Part shown: piece after piece, positions 20,760 to 32,115 of the stretch
Numbering within the stretch: the first letter of the stretch is position 1
Layout: each line of letters opens with the position of its first letter
NCBI RefSeq assembly: GCF_904849725.1
Contig: NC_058519.1
Span: 534,138,316-534,202,315 of the forward strand
Direction of reading: 5' to 3'
DNA length: 64,000 nucleotides
DNA from: Hordeum vulgare subsp. vulgare
Taxonomy: Eukaryota > Streptophyta > Magnoliopsida > Poales > Poaceae
The notes under the pieces: generated by a model
What the model was told of the DNA's origin: nothing
The model's database searches: none
What the model saw: the letters and a program-made list of their open reading frames with translations, nothing else
Position numbers and translations under genes: made by a program

Positions 20760-23279
20760 TCACGTTTTTAGTAGTGGTGTCACATGGAGATTGCGGTAAA
20801 ATTATATAAACTCGGTCACTTCGGTGTTGTCGATGTCATTGTCGACCCAATGCGTGTGGGCTATGAGGGCGGCCTTCATAGAGCGGGCTAGCGTCGCAAT
20901 TGCCGACGACACTCGTTTACCATGGTTTTCATTCACTGATCATGTCGTGCCACGATTTGTCCTTTTCCTTTTGCAACTGTAGGTGAGAAACCATAGTGGC
21001 TTACTGCATGGTGTCTGTGGCTCCGATGGTTGGATCTGCCCCTATTAGGGTGTGCTAAGTAATTGGACCGTGGCCTTTGTAGCCATGGATGAAGCCGCCA
21101 TCAGTGTGTCAGATCCCGTAGTGTGACCCCACTAGGGTGAATGATGACCAGCGTTGGGCGCGTAAAACACCCACAATGGGAAGTAACATATAGTAGTAAC
21201 ATGCATATGTTACTAGTCTAAATTACTACCTTCATAGTGGATAGAAACATAGACATGGTAGCATAGAGGTCTTCATTTATTAGCATATAGACTCATCTTG
21301 TGTTGGTATATGTGACATTACTCATAGTTTGATATGTTACTCAATGTGTATCTCTTCTCATTAATTAGTTGTCACATCAGTTCTTTTTGCTTAGGTGTCA
21401 TCTATGTTACTATCTATGTTACTCCCATTATGGATAGTCTAAGCGCGGTTGGAGTTCATGTTGAGACCCGTGTTCTCTGACTCGTTTGGGGCCATCATGA
21501 TGCCTAGCTCCAGGGTGATGGTCTAGGTACCCCCCCGGTATTCATTATCAGTTGTTGAGGGAGAGCTTGTAGAGGTGTCCCCATCCTCCGAGTGGTATGT
21601 ATCCCACATGCAATTTTCTGGCTCATGATCGCCCAACAATGGGAAGTTGGTGCACACTAGTGCGATCATATGGGATGCCTGGGTGGGTTGGAGGACATTC
21701 ACATTGTTATTGCAACACCTCAGTTGCATGGTTATGTCATTGACCCTAATCGCGGGAGATGATGGAGAGCGATCATGCTTTGCTTGGCCGGTGGATGGAG
21801 CTGGGGCTCAAGGCGTGCTTCAAAGCCGCGTCCCAACCTCCGAGATGTGATGTGACACATAGCATGATACCACCGTAGCAGTTGATGATGAATTCGGCAT
21901 GCCGAAGAAGCGGTTCATATAGGTGTGGGTGACGCCCTAGTGTGGAGCCATTATGCCTCATCCGCGGTGAAGGTGTGAGAGTCGAAGATGAAGCTCTGGC
22001 CATGGAGCGAACTCGTGAGGCATGACTAAATGTCTGGTTTAGGTTCGGCCTCTGGTGGACTCAACCCCTGACTAATGTGCTAACACACGATACCAAAAGC
22101 CACGAGTAGCCTCGGTAAGCTCGAGAGCAAAACCAAAAGTTCCAAAGGGGATCGCACACGAGGAATTTACCTAGATTCGGGCCCTTATGGTCGAGGTAAT
22201 ACCCTACTCTTACTTTGCTTTGATTAATGGTGGGAAACCCCTCGCGTGGGGAGGTTACAATTATGAAGTGATAATTGCTACTCACATGACGACAATGATG
22301 TTATATGGACCTCGAACTATAACAAATCCTACATGACACCCCCGTGCATCATATAGGCACGACTTCGGTGAAGCGAGAGGCAAGATAGGCGAGCCCATCC
22401 TACGCAAGCATTGTTTTCTCGCTTTGCTTTTTTTCCTTTTTTATGTGTGTGGTATTTTTATTTTTTGTTTCAGTTTTTTGTTTCTATGTTTATTCATTTT
22501 TCAACATGTAACTTTTTTACATTTTCATAATTTTTTAAATTTTGTAATATACGGTGAACATTTTTAAAAATACACACTTAACTTTTTTCTGATGTATATG
22601 AACATTTTTATCAAATACACACCGAATATTTATGTGTATACAATAAACATTCTGGTTATATACATTGAACATATTTTTAATATACAATTAACTTTTGTTA
22701 ATTACACGAGGACACCTTTGTAACATATGGTGAATTTTTTATGTAATTGATTTTTTTATGTAATCATGGACTGACTTTTTATTTTTTATTTTCAATACCT
22801 TTTATTAAATATCTAGCTAATAAAATAACAGCGGGTTATTTTGGTGCAAAACAAAAGGAATAAAACCTGATCACACGGGAGGTTGGGCCGGCTCCATTGC
22901 CGTGGCTTCAACGAAGCCACATCTATTTCAAGCATGTTGGCGGCGCCTGGGAGCTCTCTCTCGATCTCCGGCCTCACTTTATAAAGGGAGACGAGGCATG
23001 GAATTTACAAGTTTCCTAGCCCACCTTGAGCCTGGATGGGCTGAGGGCCCTTGGTTTGCACGTTAGCATGAAGAACCTTTCAAAAGTCGTGCTATCTATC
23101 GGGATCTTAATGTGAATAACAAATTTCTTGCATTTTTCCTTTCAACCTGTGAGAAAGAAACATTTCCTCCATTGTTTCTTTGACTACTTGTTCAAACCAA
23201 ATACATGAAATAGTGATACATAGGAAAATTTCCTGTTTTTACCCCCAATTTTCGTTTCAACTAAAGAGGCGCTTAACTT
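20760..23279 (-). repeat. Tandem unit C, complete (~2.5 kb)
   Basis: Third unit, collinear with B but about 100 bp shorter near 23090-23120, where a segment present at 17870-17960 and 20490-20590 is deleted. Ends at cttaactt (23272-23279), after which homology to the start of the next unit stops. This marks the right end of the array. Confidence 0.8.
21166..21439. mobile_element. Tourist-like MITE, copy in unit C
   Basis: 274 bp with TAA at 21163-21165 and 21440-21442. Same element as in units A and B. Confidence 0.75.
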
Positions 23280-23837
23280 TTTTGCCGTGGAACGAACGTG
23301 GTTGCAATTGTTTATTGAGGGTACATCCACGGCTTGACGGCTGGTCCTTAAACTTAGTCAGCGTGCTTAGTTTGATCTCTAAATTCTGGTTCAAAATGTG
23401 AAAAACAATTTTTTTAGTATTAAGTTGTGTATACTGATGCTATTTTAGAAGTGTGAGTGCCTCATAGAATAAATGCAGAAGGGGAGGAAAGAGAAATGAG
23501 GAGAGGAAATTAACTTACTAATTAACCATTGTACATCACTAAATCAGAAAAATATATATTACTAATTATGTGAATATAAAATCAAGGTATTCGGTTAGAG
23601 AAAGTGTGATGTCAAGTTTTTTTATAAACAGGATCTAGACGCAAGCGCTCTCGTCATCTATGATAACATCTTCTTTTACTGAATGCGCATAATCAAAAAT
23701 TTTAAAATAAATATAGAAATAAATACGAGCATCATGTAAACCTTGATGGGCTGGGATAATAATCGCTGCAACCATTCAACCATAAAATAGTTAGCTGCCG
23801 AGTTTACTGCTGTACCCGTTGTGCTCTTCTCTCTCCA
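23280..23837. other. Flank upstream of secreted-protein gene, no gene recognised
   Basis: AT-rich. A short motif of the kind 'ggtccttaaactta...ttgatctctaaa' around 23340-23390 resembles common dispersed plant repeats, but no ends could be set. Could hold the distal promoter of the gene at 24071. Confidence 0.4.
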
Positions 23838-23848
23838 TGTATATATTC
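23838..23848 (+). promoter_or_regulatory. Putative TATA box of the secreted-protein gene
   Basis: TGTATATATTC preceded by a CT-rich run (tcttctctctcc). It lies about 230-255 bp upstream of the two possible start codons, leaving room for a ~200-nt 5' UTR. Position fits but nothing else confirms it. Confidence 0.4.
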
Positions 23849-24070
23849 TGTGTGCGTGCGGTGCGGATCACGTATTATCCAGTGATGCAGTAGTTATCCA
23901 TGCATGATCGTGTGCGCGCAGAGGAATAGGTCATGGAGGTAGTTGGTTGAAGGAGCAAGTCGTAGGGCCGGTGTGCGGCATAATTTATAAGAGCCGTGTG
24001 CTGCCGTGCCTTGTGTACGTGAAACAACCGAGAGAGATAGAGGTGAGAGAACAGCTCCAACTACAACTTA

Positions 24071-24418
24071 ATGGATCTAGTACTCCGGTCAACAATGTCG
24101 CTCCGGCGGCGGCTCCACGTGCCCATCCTTCTCCTCCTCCTGGCCGTCGCTTTTCTGGCGTCGCCCGCCGTGGCGCTCCCTCCCGGCGTCTGCTATGAGA
24201 CGGCAACGAGGGTGTCCAGGCAGTGCTCGGGGCAGTTCATCAAGGCGCTCTTCTCCGACGACACGCACGGGGTCAGCCGTCAATGCTGCGACGAGCTGAC
24301 CTGCGTCCAAGAGCAGTCGTGCTTCAGCGTGCTCCTGGCCTACTGCCCGCCCGAGGCGTGGGCTCACTGTTACGGTGACAAAGCGGCCGCCGGGGTGCCA
24401 TTGCTCGGGAGGCCCTGA
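24071..24418 (+). CDS. Small secreted eight-cysteine protein, prolamin-like/ECA1 type
   Basis: 115-residue protein, apparently without introns. A basic n-region (LRRR) and a Leu-rich core (PILLLLLAVAFLA) followed by SPAVA form a clear signal peptide, cut probably near residue 35. The mature part has eight cysteines at 41, 52, 72, 73, 78, 84, 92 and 100, spaced C-X10-C-X19-CC-X4-C-X5-C-X7-C-X7-C. This adjacent-Cys pattern is that of the prolamin-like family of ECA1-type gametogenesis-related/egg-cell-secreted proteins, small apoplastic signals often expressed in reproductive tissue. An in-frame second ATG at 24095 gives a more usual signal peptide start (MSLRRRLHV) and may be the true start. 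GC-rich coding against AT-rich flanks supports a real gene. The exact member and its partner cannot be named; a lipid-transfer-like protein is a less likely alternative. Confidence 0.82.
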   Translation: MDLVLRSTMSLRRRLHVPILLLLLAVAFLASPAVALPPGVCYETATRVSRQCSGQFIKALFSDDTHGVSRQCCDELTCVQEQSCFSVLLAYCPPEAWAHCYGDKAAAGVPLLGRP

Positions 24419-24690
24419 GCGCCGGCCGCCGTCGATCCCGATGGGCCATGTCTACGGACCACGGGCACCAACAGTTAGATGACGTGCCGTGCATGCGCGC
24501 ACCGGCCTGCTCCTTCTGCTCCGGAGAACGTTGTGCGCGCGTGCTTCGTTGTGATTCTCTGTTTCTGCGTGTCTAGTGTTAGTGGTTTTTTGATAATTGC
24601 TTTTGTAATCGGGCGTAGCACTTAGCTGGTCATTTTAAAGTAGTGCAATTGCATTTCTATTGTACCAGTTTTTGTCTATGTTTTTTTAGA

Positions 24691-24712
24691 AATGAAATAA
24701 AAAATAAAATGT
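24691..24712 (+). terminator. Possible polyadenylation signals
   Basis: Overlapping AATAAA-type motifs in aatgaaataaaaaataaaat, about 280 bp after the stop codon, following a T-rich stretch with ttgtaatcgg and tttttgtctatg. Plausible 3' end, not decisive. Confidence 0.3.
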
Positions 24713-26003
24713 GTTTATTAATTTATTTTTATCTTTATTTTTATTTGACTAGTAATGGTGCACGTGCAAATGCACGTACCATCAGATGCATCAAATTTAT
24801 TTATAAAATAAAAAAAATCCTTATTCTATTTTCAAGATAGTAATAATCTGTATGAATTATTCACTCACATCAATAATATATATGGAGAAAAATTGACCTT
24901 AATATTGTTATATTTTACTTTATGTATGTCACGCGTAGCATATGATTCTTGTGACAAATGTCACATTATATCTACACTTTAAATAAAACCCACATGACTC
25001 ATACTCAAATTTCAAGTGAAAATATTTATCATTGTGATTAATTCAGTATACAAAAAGGTTCATCACCCCTTGACAAATCTCTAGGAAAAAGGTGACTGTG
25101 TGATTCAGTTGCCTCGTTGTTTCTTCGTCCTTGTGTTTGTATCTATCCCTACATTGATTAGTCTTACTATAGTTACTGTTACATTGATGGTCTCTTCACC
25201 GTCCCCTTCGGGTCTGCCTTTAGATCAACAATGGTTGTTTAACCCCATCATCATCGTACTCACCATCGCTTTGCCATCATCTATGTATCTTCCCCTACCT
25301 TGATTGTACAATCTTTGATAAGGTTTGTATCACTTCCTATACCCACTCCGCCCGCCTCTTAACTTACATTTGGCTCTTATTGCTGCGATTGGACCCGTCT
25401 AGCATCATCTAAGTACTTGCCCATGCACACCTAATATGTCAAAAATGTAATGTAGTAACAGTCACTTATTCCATCCTCTTCACCCATTCTTCTTGGTTAT
25501 CAATACATAACACTTTTGTTTGACAAACACCCTTACAAAGCAATCATATTTTAAAAATTCTAGAAGCATTTAAAACCTTAGAAAAATAAAATCAAACTCA
25601 TATATCTCTCATTCAACACGCAACCCTCTTGATTTATATTTCATGCATGTGTCAAACCTTATACATCCTACCTAGAAATAAGAGAATGGAGTTATTTACT
25701 TCCTTGCTTTGTGTATTGAGAAAGAAGTCACACCTCCTCGAAACTGACAAACAGAATACATTTTCACCATTTCCTTTAGAAACAATGGATCAAATAGTGT
25801 TCAAGAAAATCTTGATGTACAACAATCCATTCAGTGTAAGAATTAGCAAAATCTTGATGGCTATATCATCCTTTCATGAGTTATTCAGCATGCAAAATAT
25901 GAGGGGATAACCTCCCTTGTCCAGTTCAAAATTTTGATTAAATAAAATAAACAGAAAGAAAATAGAAGTGGTACCGCCATGAATTAACAAACACCCACTT
26001 TAA
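24713..26003. other. AT-rich intergenic stretch, no gene recognised
   Basis: Short frames only. A 'ctagtaatggtgcacgtgcaaatgcacgt' type segment near 24749 resembles the end of a dispersed Triticeae repeat, but no element could be delimited. Confidence 0.4.
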
Positions 26004-26141
26004 TACACTGTTCAAAGTTCCACCAGCTCCATGAAATACCGGGAGCTGCGGAGCCATGCAACAGACGCTCCGCGACTTTCAACATGAACTCCACCTGCTC
26101 CGGGAGTGGAGTTGTGGAGTGGAGGTTCTCCGTACAGGGCC
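26004..26141. mobile_element. Tourist-like MITE (138 bp)
   Basis: Flanked by TAA at 26001-26003 and 26142-26144. Right end on the minus strand reads GGCCCTGTACGGAG, left end TACACTGTTCAAAG, a decayed form of the common GGGCCTGTTTGG-type terminal repeat. The interior is a set of gctcc/ggagc inverted words (ctccacctgctccgggagtggag). No coding capacity. Confidence 0.6.
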
Positions 26142-27757
26142 TAAGTATTTGAAACATAATAAAACGAAAAATGGAAGAAAAAAATATATTTTCGGATTTA
26201 AATTAAGATACCCACATTGAAGGTACAAACACAAAAAATACATGTTGATGTGTTCACTTGTTCTTCCGTACAAAGGGCCATCATTGCGTACAATTCGACG
26301 TGTTATGCACTACCATTGATACATACTAATAATGTACTTTTGCAATCTTATTTTTTCTACAGGAAACAGGTTGAAACCTACCCAAGAGGCAACATAACAA
26401 GATTTAAAAAGTAGAAAGGAAATTTTGAGGATGTCAATAAGTCAGCTCTGTTGTACACCAGCAAAGGCTAAGTGCCAAACGCCTCCAACAGGAGGTTAAC
26501 ACTCTAAATAACTTCAGAAACTAACTCTTCCGGACTCATATCTTTGGCCTAAAAGAAATCTTCACTTATTTCTTTCCAAATCTGCCACACTACTTCATAA
26601 GATGCAAGAGAGATCTGCTTCTCAGACTTATCTCGATCTAATGAGTTCTTGCTCAATACGTATAAATCTTGCAACTATGTCAGCAATTATAGGTAGATGT
26701 TTTTCCCTGACTATAGGAACAACATCCAATGAATAAAAGGCAAAACTTTGTGATTCAATAAGTTACATTGTAGGGACCATGTGTGAACTATAGAACAAAT
26801 AAAAACTGGAGTGAACAAAAAAGAAACTAATCTCAAGGAAATTCTCTTAATCAAAGAATTGAAGATAGACATAGGGAATGATACCGAGGCAACGTAAATG
26901 TCTTTAGGTAATAGATTAATTGCTTGGTATGTAATAACACACCTCCAGGCGAGTGGAACATCACTAATCACATCAGCGCTAAATGACTTGTAACAAGAAC
27001 AAGGAGACTTAATTAGGGCTTATATGAGATAAGAGACTAAACCATGGATGTTGTGGCATATACTCAGCATTTACTAATGTTGCATCTTCCAACATTCACT
27101 CATTGGCAAGGTTAGCATGGCTGCATCTTTCTGCCCGAGCGTAATTTGTTATATTGTGTTAGCTCTGCAGGCACCAGTGATAATGTAGTGTATTAATGTA
27201 ATACTTTAAGGAGGAAAAATGCAAGTTCTAACATGTTGGAGGAAGGTATTAACAAATCAATAATTCTTCCTTTGTGCTTCTACATGCAAGTTAGCCCAAT
27301 ATGGGGAGTAGAATACGATTTCTATGCCACAAGAAGAAATGTTCAAATGTAGAAACAAACACGCGCGTTATACCTCGAAATGTACAATTACATGGCCAAT
27401 TTTAAGTCCAATAAAAGATGTGACAATCGCCATACAGAGCCGATGAGCAAAGAATAGACAGTCAAAACTTACCAAGTTAAAGTCAAGTTTATTTACATAA
27501 CTACATCCCATGGTGAAAATTGCAGGCATTGATGAAGAGTAGATGAATTACTAACCAAAGGAGTCCTTCAGGATCAAATGAAGCCTGACATGACGATGGA
27601 GCATTAGGAGTAAGAAATCAACACCAAGCAAGGCATTGCTTCCCTGGCAGTTTCTCTAACTTTATCAAAACAGTAGACATGGTATTGAGAAGATGTTTAC
27701 ACAAAAAACAAATTAAAGATAAATATCATTATAGAGATCAGAGATCAGTAAATAGTA
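26142..27757. other. Intergenic stretch; possible LINE relic
   Basis: Mostly AT-rich with no full gene. On the minus strand at about 26480-26645 a broken frame reads SYEVVWQIWKEISEDFF and then a Leu-rich run, which resembles the 'IWKERN-R-F' C-terminal region of plant LINE reverse transcriptases. Stops interrupt it. Weak evidence only. Confidence 0.3.
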
Positions 27758-27838
27758 CTCTCCTTGTAAAGAAATATAAGAGCATTTACATCACTAAAGT
27801 AGTGATCTAAACGCCCTTATATTTCTTTATGGAGGGAG
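27758..27838. mobile_element. Stowaway-like MITE (81 bp)
   Basis: TA at 27756-27757 and 27839-27840 flank an 81-bp hairpin: left arm CTC...AAAGAAATATAAG, right arm CTTATATTTCTTTATGGAGGGAG. The CTCC...GGAG ends, TA duplication and fold-back form are those of Tc1/Mariner-derived Stowaway elements. Confidence 0.75.
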
Positions 27839-29021
27839 TATGATCTAAATTTATGAAAAAAACTATGTGGTCAAATATGTTTACTTTCCCAAGATATGAT
27901 TTAGGGTTCACACGTACTTCTCAAATGCATTGGTATTGGGATTTCAACGTGTTTTTGTTGCACATTCTTGGATCAAATTTGCATTCCTATGATCTAATTT
28001 GAGACGGTTGGGAACTTGGAAGTGTGTTGAAAGCACATTCTCAAAAAAAACATGCTTTCCTGAAGGAAAAAGGACAAAGCACATCGATTTGTAGACCATG
28101 TCTAAAATATGATTTTCCTGCCACACTAAATTAGCTTCTTAAAAAGTTACATGTTGAAATGTGTGGGAGAGGGAGAGGCACATACCTCGCTAGTGTGCTC
28201 CTGAAGCAATTGAAGTGTAGTTCTCGTCCATCCAACACTGCATGTTCCCGATCCAGCAGCGTGCTCCTGATTCACTCTCCCCAATATACTAGTTCAACAG
28301 TTCAGGAAAAGGTAATATGAAAATATCAAAGCCAATTGCCATTTGTGTCTTCCCATAGCGTGAAGGTCCAAATAGCATAAACCAGCTTGGAATTTCACTC
28401 AAATCCTTCAAATGGGGACAACAAAAGGGGAGCATGGAAACAATTATGGACACTTAGTATTTTAAGCACCCAGATAACGGCTACTACTTATAAAATGCAT
28501 ATAAGAAGCACAAATGTCTATAAACTACCTTCATTACGAACTCAGAGGTCACTTAAACTTTTAAACTATCGATCACTATGATGACCAGATAACACATAAC
28601 AAATAGAAGAACGTAGCTCATAACACAATTTACGTGATTACCTTGCAAACATCAGGGTGCTTTATACCATGAAGAATGCACTTTCTCCCATGTTACATCA
28701 TGCACAAAAGCAAATCAGCCCATGTGATTACCTTGTAAACTTCACTCGAAGGATGTCTCGACCGCCTCTTTTGCCAGCCACAGACGCATCCATAGTTGCA
28801 GTCGCTGCCATAGGATATCATATTGTGGCACGACTCCTCCACATTGCCATAGATCTCAAAGTGGTGGACAGTAGTTGCCTAGATATTTCACCTAGATGGC
28901 AGCAAGATTTCACATTCTCCATTTCACGCGAGAAAACAAATAATGATTGTTAGTTTCCATTTCTAGTTTGCAAAACATAAGCTTAATTGGAAGAATATAT
29001 ATCCCAGTTTGACAAGCGCAG
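27839..29021. other. Intergenic stretch, no gene recognised
   Basis: Exon-like fragments appear on the minus strand (for example 28770-28900, about 40 codons with several Cys and Trp; and 28180-28290 ending before a GTATG that could be a donor site). They have no recognisable domain and cannot be linked into a gene model. Confidence 0.35.
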
Positions 29022-29757
29022 TGAAAGGATCGATATGGTTGACTAGAGGGGGGGAGGTGAATAGGCAACAACCACTTTTTAATTAATCTTAACAAGTTAG
29101 GGTAAGCAACATAAGGGTTCACTAAAATGACAACAAGGAGGTGAACCTATATGATGCTAACAACAAGGATAACTAAGACAAGTAAGAGATACACAACAAC
29201 AACAACATACACAATGTAAAGGTTAGAGATAAACACAAGTGGAACCAATGAAGACGAGGATGTGTTACCGAAGTTCCTTCCCTTTCACAGGAAGTACGTC
29301 TCCGTTGGAGCGGTGTGGAGGCACAATGCTCCCCAATAAGCCACTAGGGCCACCGTATTCTCCTCACGCCCTCACACGATGCGAGGTACCGTGATTCCAT
29401 TATAGGTGCCCTTGAAGGCGGCGACCGAACCTTTACAAACAAGGTTGGGGCAAACTCCACACAAAGCTTGGAGGCTCCCAACAAGATCACGAAGCTTCAT
29501 CACAATGGAATGTGGCTCCGAGGTGACCTCAACCGTCTAGGGTGCTCAAACACCCAAGAGTAACAAGATCTGCAAGGGATTGATGGGGGAATCAACTTTT
29601 CTCTCGGTGGAAGTGTATATCTAGGCCTTCTCAACCAATCCCTAAAGAATCAACAAGTTTGATTGGCTAGGGACAGAGATCGGGCACTTTTGAGCTTAGG
29701 GAGCAACAATGGAGCTTGGGAGGGTCAAAGGTAGGGTTCTAGAGCAAGAAGAACCCC

Positions 29758-29765
29758 TTATATAG
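29758..29765 (-). promoter_or_regulatory. TATA box in 3' LTR
   Basis: CTATATAA in CCCACTATATAAGGGG on the minus strand, just downstream of the near-palindrome cluster. The equivalent in the 5' LTR (63276-63283) reads CTACATAA. Confidence 0.55.
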
Positions 29766-29812
29766 TGGGGGGGGGGAATCCAACCGTTTTCCCACTCACA
29801 GCCCGAGCTCCA

Positions 29813-30099
29813 GCGGTACTACCGCTGGTTGCAGCGGTACTACCGCTGGCGCTCCAGCGGTACTACCATTGGCTGCAGCAGTACTACCGCTGGGCCCTTG
29901 GTAGTGCAGATGCACTACCAGGCCAACCACCGCCAAGAAAGTCTTCGCAAAAAGTCCGACGAAGTATAGCCGCTAGGAAGGCGGTACTAAGTTCCTAGAG
30001 CGGTACTACCGCTGACCAGGGGCGGTACTACCGCCAGCACAACGGTACTACCGCCAGCACTAGCGGTACTACCGCCAGGGACATCGGTACTACCGCTGG
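29813..30099. repeat. GCGGTACTACCGC near-palindrome cluster in 3' LTR
   Basis: About eight copies or one-base variants in two groups (29813-29900 and 30000-30099), directly upstream of the TATA box in element orientation. Likely an LTR enhancer array or a structural RNA/DNA feature (inference). Confidence 0.85.
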
Positions 30100-30422
30100 G
30101 AGACCTTTTTGCTTAGAGGAGATAAACCATAGGCGGGAGCCACTCCAAAGTTGCAGGGAAAGGAAAAGGAGATAAAGTGTGTGCGTGCAAAATCGATTCC
30201 ACCCAAACCTTTCCACTACGGGTCCCCTCTTAATAGTACGACGTTCCTATGACTCAAAGAAAGAGAATCGTAGTGTACACCGTGCTTCTGTTCCATGGAA
30301 GGAGGGGCGAGTCGTCTTGTGCCGTTGACATGTGTTCTCTGAAATCTCAACACACACGATTAGTCCTTTGCGGTACTGTCATTAATCACCAAAATTACTT
30401 AGGCATAAAATATGCCCTAACA

Positions 30423-30440
30423 ATCTCCCCCTTTTTGGTG
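30423..30440 (-). other. Polypurine tract
   Basis: Minus strand CACCAAAAAGGGGGAGAT immediately before the 3' LTR start. A strong, lineage-typical Sirevirus PPT. Confidence 0.88.
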
Positions 30441-30725
30441 GATTGATGACAATACCGGATTTGCACAGTGAATAGCATGTGAACATAAAGATAGTTGTAG
30501 AGAAAATTAAGGAGCATATGACTCACAGCATATGATAGAAATAAGTCTCACACTAGTCCAAGTCTCACATCACACAAAGCAAAGATAGCAGATAAGAGCA
30601 AACCAAGTTCAAAGCAAACACGATAAAGATAAGCAAAGCTAAAGCAAAGCGCAAATCCAGCTCCTAGACTCTCTCCCCCTTTGGCGCAAGACACCAAAAA
30701 GGGGCACACCTAACGACACAGGTGG

Positions 30726-32115
30726 TCACTCCGCATCCTCATCAGCCCCAGACTCGTTCGTGGCATCCGGATCGTCCTGCTCCTCCTCATTATCCTCCTC
30801 AGACGTCTCCTCCTCTGCATCAGACCACTGATAACCTTGAGCCCGTATCCAATCAGACTCTAGAGTGATGTCGTCCTCTGAGCCGCTGGAGATATCAACA
30901 TCAAGTGTCCTCAAGACATGCTTGTGCCTCTCACGGTTCTCCTTCTGGGCCACATGAGACGATACTGTCCCTTGGCCTGCATACAAAAGAGAGTCTTCAT
31001 TTTATCCTTCAGTTTCACTGCCCAAGATGGCATAGCAGAAGAGCGGGACTGAGAAGCGGGGCCTCCTTCAGCAGCAGTCTCTGTGTCAGTGTCCATGTGC
31101 TGAGACGAAGTAGATGGGTTGGCCTATCTGTCTTTGATATGGAGCTTGATAGGATCATGCACAAAGTAATCAACCCGAATAGGAAACTCATCGATCAGAT
31201 AGACTTCGTGCCACCTCTTGCGAATATAGGCAAACAAGTAGGGCCCGTAGATGGGAACCTTGCGGTTCATGATGCAGTTCCAGAGCTCATTGAACATCAC
31301 GTGGGCAATATCGAGAGGGGCAGATTCCTTAGTCTTAGCCTCCTCACAGAGCAGAAGCATCTCAGCTAGATGACCATGCACCTCGTCAAAGTTGCCAATG
31401 CAAGGAAAGAGAGTGTTGCGGAAGATCCGATGCATGATATCCAGATGCTTGGGGAGCACACCTTTCTTCACATAAAGTTGTTGCAGCCTGTCCTTGGGGG
31501 TAGCAGTAGATGAAGATGGAGCATGAGGACGCAACCCAAGAGGAGTTTTATCTCCCTGAAAGTCGACCTTGAGAAGCTGCATGAATTCTGACAAGGAACC
31601 TGTCATCTTCTGAGTACCGGTCATCCAAGTCATGGTGCGCTCGTCATCAGGTGCAAAGTGAACAGTCACATAGAATTGGGCCACAACATCCGGATCAAAG
31701 TCGCGCTTGAAGGTGATGATCTCCTTAATGCCAAGCTTGTCAACAAAAGAGAGAGCCTCACTAAAGTAATCCGGGTTCCGCTGAAGGTGAGCAAAGTCAA
31801 TCCAGTGTACTGGAACAAACATCTTCTTGAAGTGCTTGATGATGTCGTGATAGATCATGCAGTGATCCCGTGACCAAACATGCTCGACATTCTTGATCTG
31901 AGCCTTCTCTTCTAGATAGTGATTGTGGGTGCGGAACCGCAGAAACTCCTTAGGGGGCATATTGTGAACGTTGATCCCCTTGGTCTTGTGAGCTGTCTTC
32001 TTGAAAGACTTCTTTTTGGGATTCAGACCGGAAGTAGCGGAGCCCTCTGGAGCATCTGGAGTGCGATACTGCTTCGGTTGGGTGTCCCGTGGGGGATTCA
32101 AGCGGCGAGCACCAC
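30726..32115 (-). pseudogene. Third gene of the Sirevirus-type Copia (env-like position), exon 2
   Basis: A frame running 32115 to a TAG at 31124-31126, about 330 codons, continues in the same frame past the stop to about 30960, where a frameshift leads to an acidic C-terminal tail ending at 30726 (EEETSEEDNEEEQDD). It lies between pol and the PPT, where Sireviruses carry an 'env-like' gene. The central part (WSRDHCMIYHDIIKHF, MTWMTGTQKMTGSLSEF, PIYGPYLFAYIRKRWHEVY) resembles the plant-specific 'putative plant transposon protein' domain found in many grass retrotransposons; function unknown. I see no convincing transmembrane segment in exon 2, so an entry role is not supported. A 10-nt first exon is predicted at 32709-32718. 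Confidence 0.7.

Larger units (their letters stand above)
29022..30422 (-). repeat. 3' LTR of outer Sirevirus-type Copia
   Basis: 1,401 bp. Starts on the minus strand at 30422 (TGTTAGGGCATATTTTATGCC) and ends ...GATCCTTTCA at 29022. Collinear with the split 5' LTR, which is about 40 bp longer, mainly in the near-palindrome cluster. Confidence 0.92.

Noticed and set aside
28657..28953. 98-codon plus-strand frame next to the outer Copia
   Set aside because: No domain, and unusual amino acid order. The opposite strand looks slightly more exon-like, but neither can be supported.
29813..30099. CRISPR-like spaced palindromic repeats
   Set aside because: Plant nuclear DNA; spacers are very short and themselves repetitive, and there are no cas genes. 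They belong to the LTR.
30726..30986. Acidic 86-codon frame as a separate gene
   Set aside because: It is the frameshifted C-terminal tail of the third gene of the outer Copia.
30726..32115. True envelope glycoprotein
   Set aside because: No signal peptide, fusion peptide or convincing membrane anchor seen in exon 2. 'Env-like' describes its position only.
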